Below are positions 33,422-43,538 of a DNA stretch of 64,000 nucleotides, one piece after another. Source of the DNA: Aphanomyces cochlioides. Lineage: Eukaryota; Oomycota; Saprolegniomycetes; Saprolegniales; Verrucalvaceae. Each line of letters starts with the position of its first letter. Within the stretch, counting starts at the first letter, position 1. The notes below the pieces were generated by a model. The model did no database searches, was not told the origin of the DNA, and saw only the letters and a program-made list of their open reading frames with translations. A program made the position numbers and the translations under genes. The DNA lies in the NCBI GenBank assembly GCA_019828595.1, contig JAHQRK010000027.1, positions 310,001 to 374,000 on the forward strand, given 5' to 3'.

Positions 33422-34817
33422 TTACAAGAATTGCCGCGAAACTTTGGGTGCCGCAAACCGCAAACTCATTTCGTTTGCCTGTTGGATCAGTTTTGCCGCT
33501 GCATCGCCCGTCATTTGCCGTCGACTTGCCATATCGCGCTCCCTAATTCATATGACTTGGATACGGATTCTCATCAATCGTACCTATCCCATGGAGCAGG
33601 ACCAGCGTCTGAATCTTTCTTTCGGGCCTCTTGATGCACTTCCAGAAGCGACTTCCCTTGTCGTCTTTGCACTGTTGGGCCCGTTTCCTCTACGGCTATG
33701 GCAGGTGGCCTCTCATGTGGAGCTTGGACTTTGCCAGGCACATATCCAAGCATTTCCCTAAATGAAGACAGTCAAGATGTCATGAAGCACTTCGTACATT
33801 TGTGCTTTTTCCCGCAGAGCTTGCTCGCGATCTGCTGGCGCGGCAAACCAAGAGTCATCTCGCTCATCCTTGTCACGACCTCTAAACTTGCGTGGACCGC
33901 CACCCAAAGCTGCTTGGATTGACTCGTCATTAGGCAGTGAAAGCATCCATTCTTCTCGCTGGACAACCGCAGGTTTAGAGGTATCATCGGCCTCACCGCG
34001 CAGTTTCTTCCACTGAAGTGCTTCTTCGGCTTCAGCTTGTCGCCGCATGCGTTCCTCAACGTCGGCACTTGCTTCCCGATATCCTTTCATACCAGGCAGT
34101 GCTGGTCCAACTGCAACGTCATCCTCATCCTGTTCGACAGGAGGTGCTCGCGGTGGCATTTGTGGTCCAATGGGTTGAGCCCTTGGTTTAGGGGTTGGAG
34201 CTCTGGCTGGCTGAGCAGGCGGAGGACTTAGTGCACCACCGAATTTTTCTATGAGACTAATGTGCTTGGCAACCTTGTGCTTGGAGAACGATTGATTTGG
34301 CCCAGACTACAGCAGACAGTGTGAGCTTTGCTGTGGAAAGTAATTGATACCTCAACCAGACCCATGAGGGGAAACATTGAAGCGAGGCGATTTTTCATCT
34401 CTTGGTTCTAACAAACGTAGTTTAATACGTGCAAATTTTCAAGCACTAACCTCGACTCCTCCGATCACGACAACTTCGCCGGCATCGACCATTTGAAAAA
34501 TGCCACGTAAATCGTTGGCCAAATCGGGAAATTCTTTGATCATTGACTCGACATGTTGCAAAGCACTCTACATATACGTATAGAATGCGTTGCCCAAAGT
34601 CAGAGTCTAATGGTACCTTGAGATCCATGGCTCGTTCGACTTCCTCGCTCGAAACACTTGACTTGTGCTTTTTGGACGACTAGGACCATTCTGAGTGATG
34701 CAACACAACACAAATCAAGTGGACCTTTTCTTTCTTGTCGTCTTTCTTGTGTTTTCTCTTCTTTTCGTGCTTTTCATGCTTGTCAGGCTTCTTGTCTTTC
34801 TTCCCATGCTTGCTCAT
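33422..34817 (-). CDS. GPALPP motifs-containing protein 1 (DUF3752 family)
   Basis: Seven exons: 34817-34725, 34679-34617, 34567-34451, 34407-34351, 34306-33798, 33757-33584 and 33542-33422. Phases are consistent, giving 377 residues. There is a lysine/histidine-rich N-terminus (MSKHGKKDKKPDKHEK), a helical segment ALQHVESMIKEFPDLANDL, a Pro-rich linker, the defining VGPALPG motif and REEWMLSLP. The conserved tail is GKSLLEVHQ, then PWDRERDM and a terminal helix ending RFAAPKVSRQFL. Nuclear, function poorly known; fungal and animal homologues have been linked to splicing or transcription. Introns of 40-45 nt are typical of the window. Confidence 0.88.
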
Positions 34818-34853
34818 CCTGTTTGCAGCGATTCAAATCTGTGAAATCAAACG

Positions 34854-34908
34854 TATCCGGATAATGTACGGATAAATGTTTATCCGAACATCCTTTAGTT
34901 ATCCGGAA
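34854..34908. promoter_or_regulatory. TATCCGGATAA repeats upstream of GPALPP1 gene
   Basis: TATCCGGATAA (34854-34864), a CGGATAA (34869-34875), TTATCCG (34880-34886) and TTATCCGG (34899-34906) cluster 37-90 bp before the minus-strand start codon. Confidence 0.5.
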
Positions 34909-34990
34909 TTTCTTGTTCTCCAGACAAGTTTCCAAGTTTTATCCATGGAACTTCCATTAACTTTACTCAGAGTCAACATTGCCATCAACA

Positions 34991-36496
34991 TTATTTCTTG
35001 AACTCGGCAGAGACTGAAGCAAACATGGAGAGCATGCGCTGGTTTTCTTCGGGCGAGCCAATTGTAGCACGAAGGCAGTTGTCGAGCAAGTGTTGGTTGC
35101 CACGGTATCGAATGACGACGCCATTTTCAGCCATCTTTTTGTAGACAGCAAACGCGTTGTCGCACTAACATAATCATCAATCACAAGATTGTAGAGGTCT
35201 CATGTACCTCAAAGAGCACAAAGTTGGAGTCAGTGGCGTAGACCGTCTTGACGTATGGTGATGCTTGCAAAGCAGCAATCACCTTTTTCCGCTCCTACAC
35301 CCATCGGATTTATTCAAAAGCGAGACGGGAAGTCACTCACATCGAGAATAACGCGAACATTGGCATGCAATCGGCTGACATTCGCCAAAGCGTCCAATGC
35401 AACCTTGGACGAGAGCTTGTTGATATTGTAAGGAGCTTTCACGTTGCTGAGGATCTGGATCAAAGTGGGATCGGCAAATGCAATTCCGAGGCGGATGCCA
35501 GCGAGACCAAATCCCTTGGACAAAGTCTGCGTGACTACCAAACGGCGGTACTTGGTCACGAGAGGAGCCAAACTGCTCTCATCACTGTCTGTAAAGTCAA
35601 TGTACGCTTCGTCGACAACCACAAAGCCCTTGAACTATTGTCCACCTTGAGTGTCAAAGGATGAAATTTCCATGAGTTACCTCAGACGTCAAAATACGCT
35701 CAATGTCAGCGACGCGCAACAAGTTGGCCGTTGGGTTGCCAGGACTGCAGAGGAAAACGATTTTCGTCTGGGGCGTCACCGTCGCCAAGATCTAACGGGA
35801 ACGTGTGAGCTATCGGCTGAGAATAGTCGATTTACATGGTCAGGATCGATGTGGAATGATGGCAAATCACCCTATGTCTGTGAGGAAACACCATGGATAT
35901 CGGGTTCATACGTTGCGGTCAATCACCAAAGGAGACTTGATAATGTTGACGTCGTGGATATCTGCGGACACACTGTACATACCATACGTTGGAGGCGTGA
36001 TCAAGATGGAATCGACGCGCGGAGTGCACGCAACGCGGATCATGAGATCGATCACTTCATCGCTGCCCACACCAAGAAAGACATGTTTCGATTCAAGCTT
36101 GGTGTCGCCACGTTGTCTAAAGCTATATCAACTCTCTGCACACCCAGGAAATAGAGCGTACCGCAAAGTCGCAACAGCATTCTTCAACTCGACTTGGTAT
36201 GGGCTCGGGTATCGCTCAAGGTTTTGGCCCTTCAATTCGTGGTCGTCGTCTAGGGGAGGTCCCAAGCTGTTTTCATTTGCATCAAGCAGCGTGCCTTCGC
36301 TGTAATCGTCTCGGGCGCATCGGTATGGTGTCAACTGGAGAATGTTGGGTCGAATCAAGCGCCGAATTTCGTCTTGTTCGTTGTTGACCGTCGTGGTCAA
36401 CGGCTCGCTCTTTCGCAGCGCATACTTGTGAAGGAGGACGCCAATTCCAAGGCCAACGCCGAAGGTTGCAATCAGTTCCACAGGCAGTTTCGTCAT
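34991..36496 (-). CDS. Histidinol-phosphate aminotransferase, membrane-anchored form
   Basis: PLP enzyme of histidine synthesis that transaminates imidazole-acetol phosphate to histidinol phosphate. Seven exons: 36496-36162, 36122-35912, 35871-35836, 35791-35681, 35634-35341, 35294-35208 and 35164-34991; 415 residues. Fold-type-I landmarks: LDANENSLGPP, GVGSDEVIDLM, CSPGNPTAN, VVDEAYIDF, the PLP lysine in TLSKGFGLAGIRLG, and the substrate Arg in CLRATIG. Unusually, the N-terminus carries a hydrophobic segment (VELIATFGVGLGIGVLL), which may be a membrane anchor or organelle-targeting piece. Confidence 0.93.
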
Positions 36497-37605
36497 GGGT
36501 ATTATTAATCTAGAATGGCCAGCTCGATTTCGGTGGTAGTCAACGTGTGCAAAGCCGCCGCAAGTTTTTTTCCAAAACTCGGATTGGCTCGGTTTGCATG
36601 GCCATGCACCAATTCTTTTGGATATTAGACGGAATAAACCATTTCTTATTTATCTCATGGACATTAAGTCGCCAACAAAACTCATTGATGCAAGACCTCC
36701 TGAGGATACCTTCAGTCCAATTATGATAAAGAGAGCCATAAGTAAATATATTTAGGGCTCTGGCGGGTTGCTCGCTATTCTCTTTGCGAACCATCGATTC
36801 CCCCTTGACTGTATGGACCAGGATAATTTTCTCTGGCTGAAGGCCGTGGAATCCATAAGCTAACTGGGTAAACTATCCGTCGTCTCAAATCTCCCCTGTT
36901 TCTTGCCACCAACCACCCAAAAGCGCTCTTTACCGACTGGAGCCACCACGATTCGTAAATGTAAAACAAATACTATAGTAGTCAACAAGAGATCCCCGGC
37001 GGACAATTTGCCCGAACTACTTGAACTACCGATGACGACGTCCCAAACGTACTCTTCCTCAGCGACAAGTTAGAGTACGTCAGAAAAGAGTACACCCCGT
37101 CATCGCTCATCACCCCTCACTGCTCATCTAGCGTGTTTTCACTTGTATATTTCCTCAGTGCTTTATCCTTGTTTTGGCCCGTCGAGCCTCTTGTAACTTG
37201 TTGAAATGCATACAGAGATAGACCAAGAAATTCATAACGCTTGCCCTCGGCCACGTTCTCCGTGTGTATGAACAGGACGCGCACTTGCATTACAACTACA
37301 ATCATTAAGGGGGGAGCTATTTTCATGCAGGGGGAGTCCGTGCGTCCATGCAAGGGCTCTTTATCGCTCGTAGATTCAAACCATCAACATAACCTGGAAG
37401 AATTTGATTGCGTAAAGTACTCGTCGGCTGTTTCTGAGTATGAGTGACAAAAAATCAATGAAAAATAAATGAATTTTGCAAATAATTTTCATTTTACGAT
37501 ATTTTTATTAATACTAGTACTTTTGGAGTCCACAACAGAGGACAACATCCTGGCGACGCTATCTTTTTTGCAGCCAAATTGCCGTGGAAACCAAGACACA
37601 AATCT
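36497..37605. other. Intergenic, about 1.1 kb, no gene supported
   Basis: Short minus-strand frames (36540-36794, 36775-36969) and a plus frame at 37469-37879 overlapping the next gene are present. None has a recognisable domain. Possibly old repeat sequence. Confidence 0.4.
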
Positions 37606-38824
37606 TCAATATGATGGCGGACGACACATACGTCGTAGATCTTCCACGAGTGCACTTGTTGAGAGCGAGAGCTCCATGCCACAAACTGTAGCCTCCCTGC
37701 GGAAAATTTCTTCTTTTCGAGCCTCTGGTACATCTTTCAAGTCAGAGCGCCACGCCAATGCTTCGAGCTCAAATTCAGCGAAACTTCCATTGGTGACTTT
37801 ATGGCCACATTGGCCCAAGATGCGCAGCTTTGTCACGGACTCAGACACTCTATCCAGCACGACCCTACAATTTGCATGAGAGAACAGGAGGTTATGAAAG
37901 AGCGTACCAAGTCAAGCTCTTTCGATAGTTTCGACGTTTGCCATTCGCCATGGATTCATCCAGAGGAACATTTTGACCCACAATGACGCAGCGATGCTTA
38001 GATTTGAATTCTCGGTACAAAAGGTTCGCAGCAGACTGTGGTGGCTGCTCCTTGAGCCATTCACGACGATACGTGATTGCTACTTCGGGTGGCATATCCA
38101 CAGGCAATTGTTCACTCACGCATTCACCATTGTACCAGCCAGAGCTACTGAGGTATTTCATGTGGCGTACGACAGCGCAAACATGCTCAAACGACCCTTC
38201 AATATTGACCTGGTGGCGCCAGACATATTGAACGTTGCCAAGATCAGTCGTGTCAATCACAAAGTCGCCATCAATTGTATCTGACGACGATATGCTTGGA
38301 AAGCGGAACTGTTCAAAGATGCGCTCGGTATTGTGGTACATGATCTGGGTCATCCAGTCAAAGCCAAGTTTCCTTGCATCACCAGACGCAAGAAGCGGGA
38401 CGTGGGTAAGAGAAAAGGTCACTGGAAGTTCGCGAGGCTCCACCTACACGATGATGAGCTGTCATGCACCAGCCAACAAGTTGTGTACCGATAACTCTTG
38501 AGTTGAAGCAGCTATCCACTTATGCATCGTCTGTGCAAGTTCTGTCTGGAGTTGAAGCTTTCGTTTGAGTGATCTGTTTTCTAGAACGGATTTCGTCGTT
38601 TCTTCAGCGAGTGCTGCCGATACTTCACGCCACGGCAGTGCTGTGACTCGACGGCGTCGAGGCTGTTGTCCTAGGAGCTGTCCTTCAAAACGCCACACTT
38701 GTTCTTTCAGTGAACTGAGCTCATCTCGTTGGCTTTGTCGATACAAGCGTTGCTTGTTACGAATGTACGCCCTCGTCTCGAGTTTCTTGGCGTCAGTGTC
38801 CGTGGACGTAAGTCGTGGATGCAT
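37606..38824 (-). CDS. bZIP-like coiled coil plus START-like domain protein
   Basis: Exons 38824-38489, 38443-37908 and 37864-37606 are in phase, giving 376 residues. The N-terminus has a basic segment (YIRNKQRLYRQSQRDELSSL) leading into a leucine-zipper-like helix, resembling the short bZIP-type start of oomycete 'M96 mating-specific'-like proteins. The rest resembles the START-like domain of that group (GDFVIDTTDLGNVQYVWRHQ). A large oomycete-expanded family with unknown ligand; DNA binding is inferred only from the basic-helix look. Confidence 0.7.
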
Positions 38825-40484
38825 TTCAACGCACCTGAAATATAGTCAGACTCATGACGTTTTCCAAGCAGATAAAAAATAGTTTAGAAACAATTTTAAA
38901 ATAAAATAAGAACAATTAAAACATTTTTCCAACAGTTCTTATTAGAGAGGTTGCGAAAATTGACTTTTTCTTGTAATTTCCTCCAATTTTTTACAAGAAT
39001 TTTTCTTGTTGCAAGCGTTTGCGATAAGTAGAAATTTCTTCAAGCTGTAGTCACTCCTGATCCTCACAGTCAGAGAGTGTACTACGAACGTTGTTGAGTG
39101 ACTCCAGTGAAAATATGTGTGTATATTTGGTTTTCCACTTCACACTGTGGCAAGTTGAGAAGCACACCTTGATGAATCATGCCAGTGCTGTGTGTCAGTC
39201 AGGAAAGGACTGTCTGGTACTTTTTTCCTATTGGTCGATGCAGTTTACTGGAATGCTGATTGGCTGATTCTTCAAGAAAATATTTTTGCTTGTAGTTCTC
39301 ATTCTCCGGAATTTGTGGGCGATTTTATCAAGTTTTAGAGCATTTGTGGGACAAATTGTCCCAGATTTTCAAGAACATCAAAATTTTCTTGTCAGTTGTT
39401 TTCATACATTTATATAATTTTTACGGATTTTGTGGGACAGAGTCCCACACTATAAATTTATAGGGTTTTGACGATCGACGTCTTTTCTTTGTGAAAGTGC
39501 CAAAATGACAGTCCCGACCTAGAGGAACACTGTTCTTGTGAAGCAAACTTCCACAGCTAGGGGCTAAGACTAATGCTTATACAGTTTGAGTAAGCTTTAA
39601 GTCCATAATTTAAGATAGCCCAGATTTGATCTGGGCAACACCATTCATGAATGAACCACCGCAGAGACACTGGAGTTACATTATTGTTTATCATGTTAGA
39701 GTCTATTTAACATAGTAAGCTCATCTTAGGGGCCTGTGCTACATCTAGATATTGACTCTTCTCTGAAAGATCAATTGAACAGGAGTCGCCAAGTCCTTAG
39801 CTATTAGAAATGGCATCATCTGTCTGTGCGTTTGTCTCGACAGTTTCTGTGTTTGCTGCTAACACGCTTTGCAAAAAGACAAAAATTCTCTGTTCACTCA
39901 GGCTCCATGAACCATTCAGTGCAAGTTACAATAATTTGCAGCTCAAACACGCTCACTAAGGCGTTCAGGCGTCTTTACTAGGCAAGTAGAATATGAAAGC
40001 ACAGCCTATCCTTCCTTAATGATAACGCTGTTATAAAGTTGCTAGAAGCTCTTTGATCTCATTTACTATCTATGGCAGTGTAGTTCGTATGTCGCCTCGA
40101 AGTGAGGCACTTTGAAGAGGGCTTGTACACATCATCACTCGAGAGTCAAAGCAACTTAAGTATTTTAATTAGCAGTTTTATGCCTTCAATACATGCGTTT
40201 TATTGTTCCCATGATTGTCCCACAAACTCCGGCTAAGAGTCATTAGTGGGTGTCAAAGTTGCAGCAAGTCGGCTGGCAGCAAGTGGGAAAATGATTTGAT
40301 TGGCCAAAATTGAATTGATTGCACTTGCTGCTGCCAATTTGACCTGCATCAAAAATGGTGCAAGTCGATGCAATTAGATTTAGCAGTTATGTGATCAGTC
40401 GGTGGAAGTATTGAATTTGAGAGTATTCATGACTCAATTGGAAAGGTTGTTTATAGATCTCCAGCTCCACAAGCTCACAGAAGG

Positions 40485-41389
40485 ATGCTTCAGCATAAGG
40501 CAAAGAAGCAACGAGTAAGTTGGAATACTGATGGCATTGCCGATGGCAAAACGAGCATGGATATTGTCCTAGAGTGGCTAACTGCAGAAGGAAACTACAA
40601 TAGATGGAGAGGCGGCGACAAAAATTCAGGAGCGACAAAGACCGCACTCGCAACTAAGATCAATAATATCATGATTGCAAATGGAATTTCCAACCGCAAA
40701 CCAAAGGACATTGTGACGAAGATCAGTGCGATTGAATCCGACTACCGAGCTGCCCGTGATTGGCAAGAGAACACTGGCCAGGGGATCGACAGTGAAGTCA
40801 CAATCGAAGAGGAACTCAAGAAGCGTTGTCCATGCTTTTTCCTTGTCGATGCTGTGATGCGCGATAGGCCCTCGGTGACCCCACTGGCAACCAGCGATTC
40901 AACTGGTCAGCCAGATGAATCCCCAGAAGATGAAAAAATAGACGGCAAAAGAAAACCTCAAAGCATTGGCAATACTCCTGACAAGAAGAGATCATCAGCA
41001 CAGTCAAAGTTAGATGACTGGGCTGATCTGAATCGTCGTGCATACGAGTTAAAAGAAGCAGAGGTGATAACACACTATAGTTTTGAATTATTTAAATGTT
41101 ATAGATTGCGCAAAAACAGCAAGATGTCTTGCTTGATCGACGGTTGAACGAAGACCGGCTAGCTATTGAGATAAAACGAGAAGAGAGGCTTGCCGAGGAA
41201 TCAAAGTGGAATGTACGCCTTTTGGAAATACGTGCCAGAGAGGCTGAGTGGGAATTGCAAATCAAAAAGGAGCAGGCTGAAATTGCAAACCGAATCAAAA
41301 TCATCGAAACTCGCAAACGTCTTTCGGAAGAAGGTTGGTCGGAACCTGACATTGAATACGCATGCCCTTTGATGCAGTCAACATTGTAG
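40485..41389 (+). CDS. Harbinger accessory Myb/SANT-like DNA-binding protein
   Basis: Exons 40485-41063 and 41105-41389 join in phase across a 41-nt intron, giving 287 residues. The N-terminal trihelix/Myb-like region includes WLTAEGNYNRWRGG and the spacing ALATKIN, then DIVTKISAIESDYRAARDW. The C-terminal half is a long charged coiled coil (IKREERLAEESKWNVRLLEI). In Harbinger elements this partner carries transposase to the nucleus and the element ends. The stop overlaps the convergent transposase stop by 12 bp. Confidence 0.85.
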
Positions 41390-42805
41390 ATAGTGAATAT
41401 AGATTTTGTTTATACGCTCTTGCATCTTTATGACATGCTGGTAGTTATTAGCATTCGATGAAAATTCGTATATGATAGACCATTGATGTTGTGAAGCTTC
41501 TAACACTTTGTTCACAATATAGTCGCGCTTTGATTGAAATACCACCAAGTCAGACCCTTCCTCATCCGCACAACAACTAGCAGGAAAGCAATCTTTACAA
41601 CCACGGATATCAGCATTGCAGTAGCAATTCGTTTGAAGTTCAATCCAGTCGTCGGGTTCAATGTCATTTTCTAGCAGTAGAAAATTGTGCAAGATAGCTG
41701 CAGCTAATACCACATCAATGATTCGTAACATAGCAGCTTTCCCGTCCATTATTTTGCGTATACGCTTCAAATATTGAAAGCGACCCTTTAACATGGCTAG
41801 CATTGCGATAAGCCTAAAACATTGATGACATTCACTAGCACCTATACAATGCTCAGCTCTAATTCGGCCTTTTGATAGTTTTGTGTTGAAGTATTCTTGC
41901 CAAGACGGCATTCGTTGGCTTGGTAAACTTTTGAACGAAGGAACAAGGCATTTGCATTCCTTGTAAGCAGAGTCACCCAGTAAATACTGCTCGTCACTAA
42001 AATGATTGCTTTGATTTTTGTACACTGAACAGTTTCTCCACACTCTGTTGTCGTGAGTTGACCCTGGCCATCCTGTAAAAATATCACGAATTGCTCCTTT
42101 ATCGTCACAGATAACTTGGGCAGCAATTACATAACAACCCTTTCTGGAAAAGTAGTCTTCTCCATGCAACGTCGGTTTAAATTCAAATGGAAACAAAGTT
42201 CCGTCGATGAAGCCTATACAATGCGGAAAACCATTCAATAATTCGATGCGAGTAGCAATTGAGCTGGCCTCGATATGGTTTGGCCAACGTATAAAGTCAG
42301 ATCTCAATCGTACCACAGCCATCATTGATCGTGATGTATAGTCTGCAACAGTTCCGCTCCCAATTTCAAAAACTGATGATAAATGCTCATTTGAAACAGC
42401 GTTGCCGTTGGCACCAAAAAAATACAAGAAAACAAGCAAGTGGTGCTCAACGGGGGCTTTCGATAATTTTCCTGGCATATGTGAGAAGGACGGCGAGCTA
42501 CGCAGTAAGTTGGCCAGACTTTGAAATGACTTCCGATCCATGCGAAATAGCTTTCGAAATCGACTGTCTCTTATTTGGTAAATAAAATGATGGAAACGCA
42601 ACGTGTTGAACACCATAGTGAACCTGTCGATAAGATATCTCGAGGACTGGAGTGTCAAAATCCACCCCAAAAGTTGATTGTCTGCCTCATCTTCGTCTGA
42701 GTCAATTGTCTCGAGGATAATTCGACGAATACGCTGTCGTTTTCTGCCTTCTAACATGCTCATTGCCTTGCGGAGGAGGAGTTGTCTTTCACTGATCCTG
42801 ACCAT
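41378..42805 (-). CDS. Harbinger-type DDE transposase (HARBI1-like, DDE_Tnp_4)
   Basis: 475 residues, uninterrupted. Residues about 85-140 form the helical N-terminal part (FRKLFRMDRKSFQSLANLL). The DDE catalytic residues are first Asp in GFIDGTLFPF, second Asp in LLGDSAYKE, and Glu in RIRAEHCIGA. It cuts the element and inserts it with a 3-bp duplication. A Cys-rich patch (CNADIRGCKDCFPASCC) follows. Length and motifs are normal for an active enzyme. Confidence 0.93.
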   Translation of the reverse strand: MVRISERQLLLRKAMSMLEGRKRQRIRRIILETIDSDEDEADNQLLGWILTLQSSRYLIDRFTMVFNTLRFHHFIYQIRDSRFRKLFRMDRKSFQSLANLLRSSPSFSHMPGKLSKAPVEHHLLVFLYFFGANGNAVSNEHLSSVFEIGSGTVADYTSRSMMAVVRLRSDFIRWPNHIEASSIATRIELLNGFPHCIGFIDGTLFPFEFKPTLHGEDYFSRKGCYVIAAQVICDDKGAIRDIFTGWPGSTHDNRVWRNCSVYKNQSNHFSDEQYLLGDSAYKECKCLVPSFKSLPSQRMPSWQEYFNTKLSKGRIRAEHCIGASECHQCFRLIAMLAMLKGRFQYLKRIRKIMDGKAAMLRIIDVVLAAAILHNFLLLENDIEPDDWIELQTNCYCNADIRGCKDCFPASCCADEEGSDLVVFQSKRDYIVNKVLEASQHQWSIIYEFSSNANNYQHVIKMQERINKIYIHYLQC

Positions 42806-43085
42806 GAGAAGATCTTGCTGCCAGAACTTGCCAAAACTGCAGTTTGGGGGTTTCAGAGATGCAAGTAGAATACTTAGTATTCATTGGATATAAATACTGT
42901 TAATTTCCACTTGCTGCCGATCGAGTTGCTGCAACTTTGACACCCACTATTAGACCCCGTTTAAGACCCCGTTTCATGTCAAAGTAACTTACAGGCATTT
43001 TTGATCCACCATTTGCGACATTTTTTCTTGTAAAGTTCTTACAAGAAAAATTTACAAGAAAAAGTCAATTTTCGCAACCTCTCTA

Positions 43086-43530
43086 CCGTATTTCCCGTAA
43101 GGTTGTCACCACGAATGATTTTCGAAAATCCAAAGGAAATCAGATATCAAAACGAGGTACATTTGATTGGGTAAAAATTAGACTTATTTACCAATCATAT
43201 TATTATCATGAACACCTCGCAGTCGTATGTCGACTTTACGAGTGGCTGACTCCAGTTTGGGAGAATGAAAACCTGCAACGCTCATTTGGGACCAGTTTTG
43301 CCGACTGCAACGCATGAACACGACAAATTTATGGCCCTGGTATCAAATTGAACCTTTGCATTTCTTCCAATAAGATCTGACTCGTGACAACTCAAGGGGA
43401 ACTCCAAAAAATTTCATCAGATTGTATTATAAATGTATACTATAAGTTTGTATGAATCATTTAAATAAATATATCAGTGGTGACAACTCAATGGGAAAAA
43501 ATAGTGGTGACAACCTTACAGGAAATACGG
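43086..43530. mobile_element. MITE with 27-bp terminal inverted repeats, TA-flanked
   Basis: CCGTATTTCCCGTAAGG...TCACCAC at 43086 is repeated inverted at 43504-43530 with one mismatch. TA flanks both ends (43084-43085 and 43531-43532). The left TA is also the right flank of the larger element. No ORF. Confidence 0.85.
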
Positions 43531-43538
43531 TATTCTAT

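Larger units (their letters stand above)
40245..42949. mobile_element. Intact PIF/Harbinger transposon with two convergent genes
   Basis: 2705 bp. The termini AGTGGGTGTCAAAGTTGCAGCAA at 40245 and its reverse complement ending 42949 match for about 23 bp, then GGCAGCAAGTGG recurs inside both ends. The 3-bp flanks are both ATT (40242-40244, 42950-42952). Both the Myb-like and DDE ORFs are open, which makes this a candidate autonomous, possibly recent element. Confidence 0.9.
38945..43083. mobile_element. TA-flanked inverted-terminal-repeat element, host of the Harbinger
   Basis: The left terminus GAGAGGTTGCGAAAATTGAC (38945) and the reverse complement of the right terminus (ending 43083) agree for about 33 bp, followed by more TTCTTG-rich inverted sequence. 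TA dinucleotides flank both ends (38943-38944 and 43084-43085). Removing the nested Harbinger leaves about 1.43 kb with no ORF, so this is non-autonomous. The TA duplication suggests a Tc1/mariner-like mobiliser (inference). Confidence 0.75.

Noticed and set aside
33393..33761. 122-codon plus-strand ORF after GOS1
   Set aside because: Antisense to the 3' exons of GPALPP1, whose splice phases and conserved tail are convincing.
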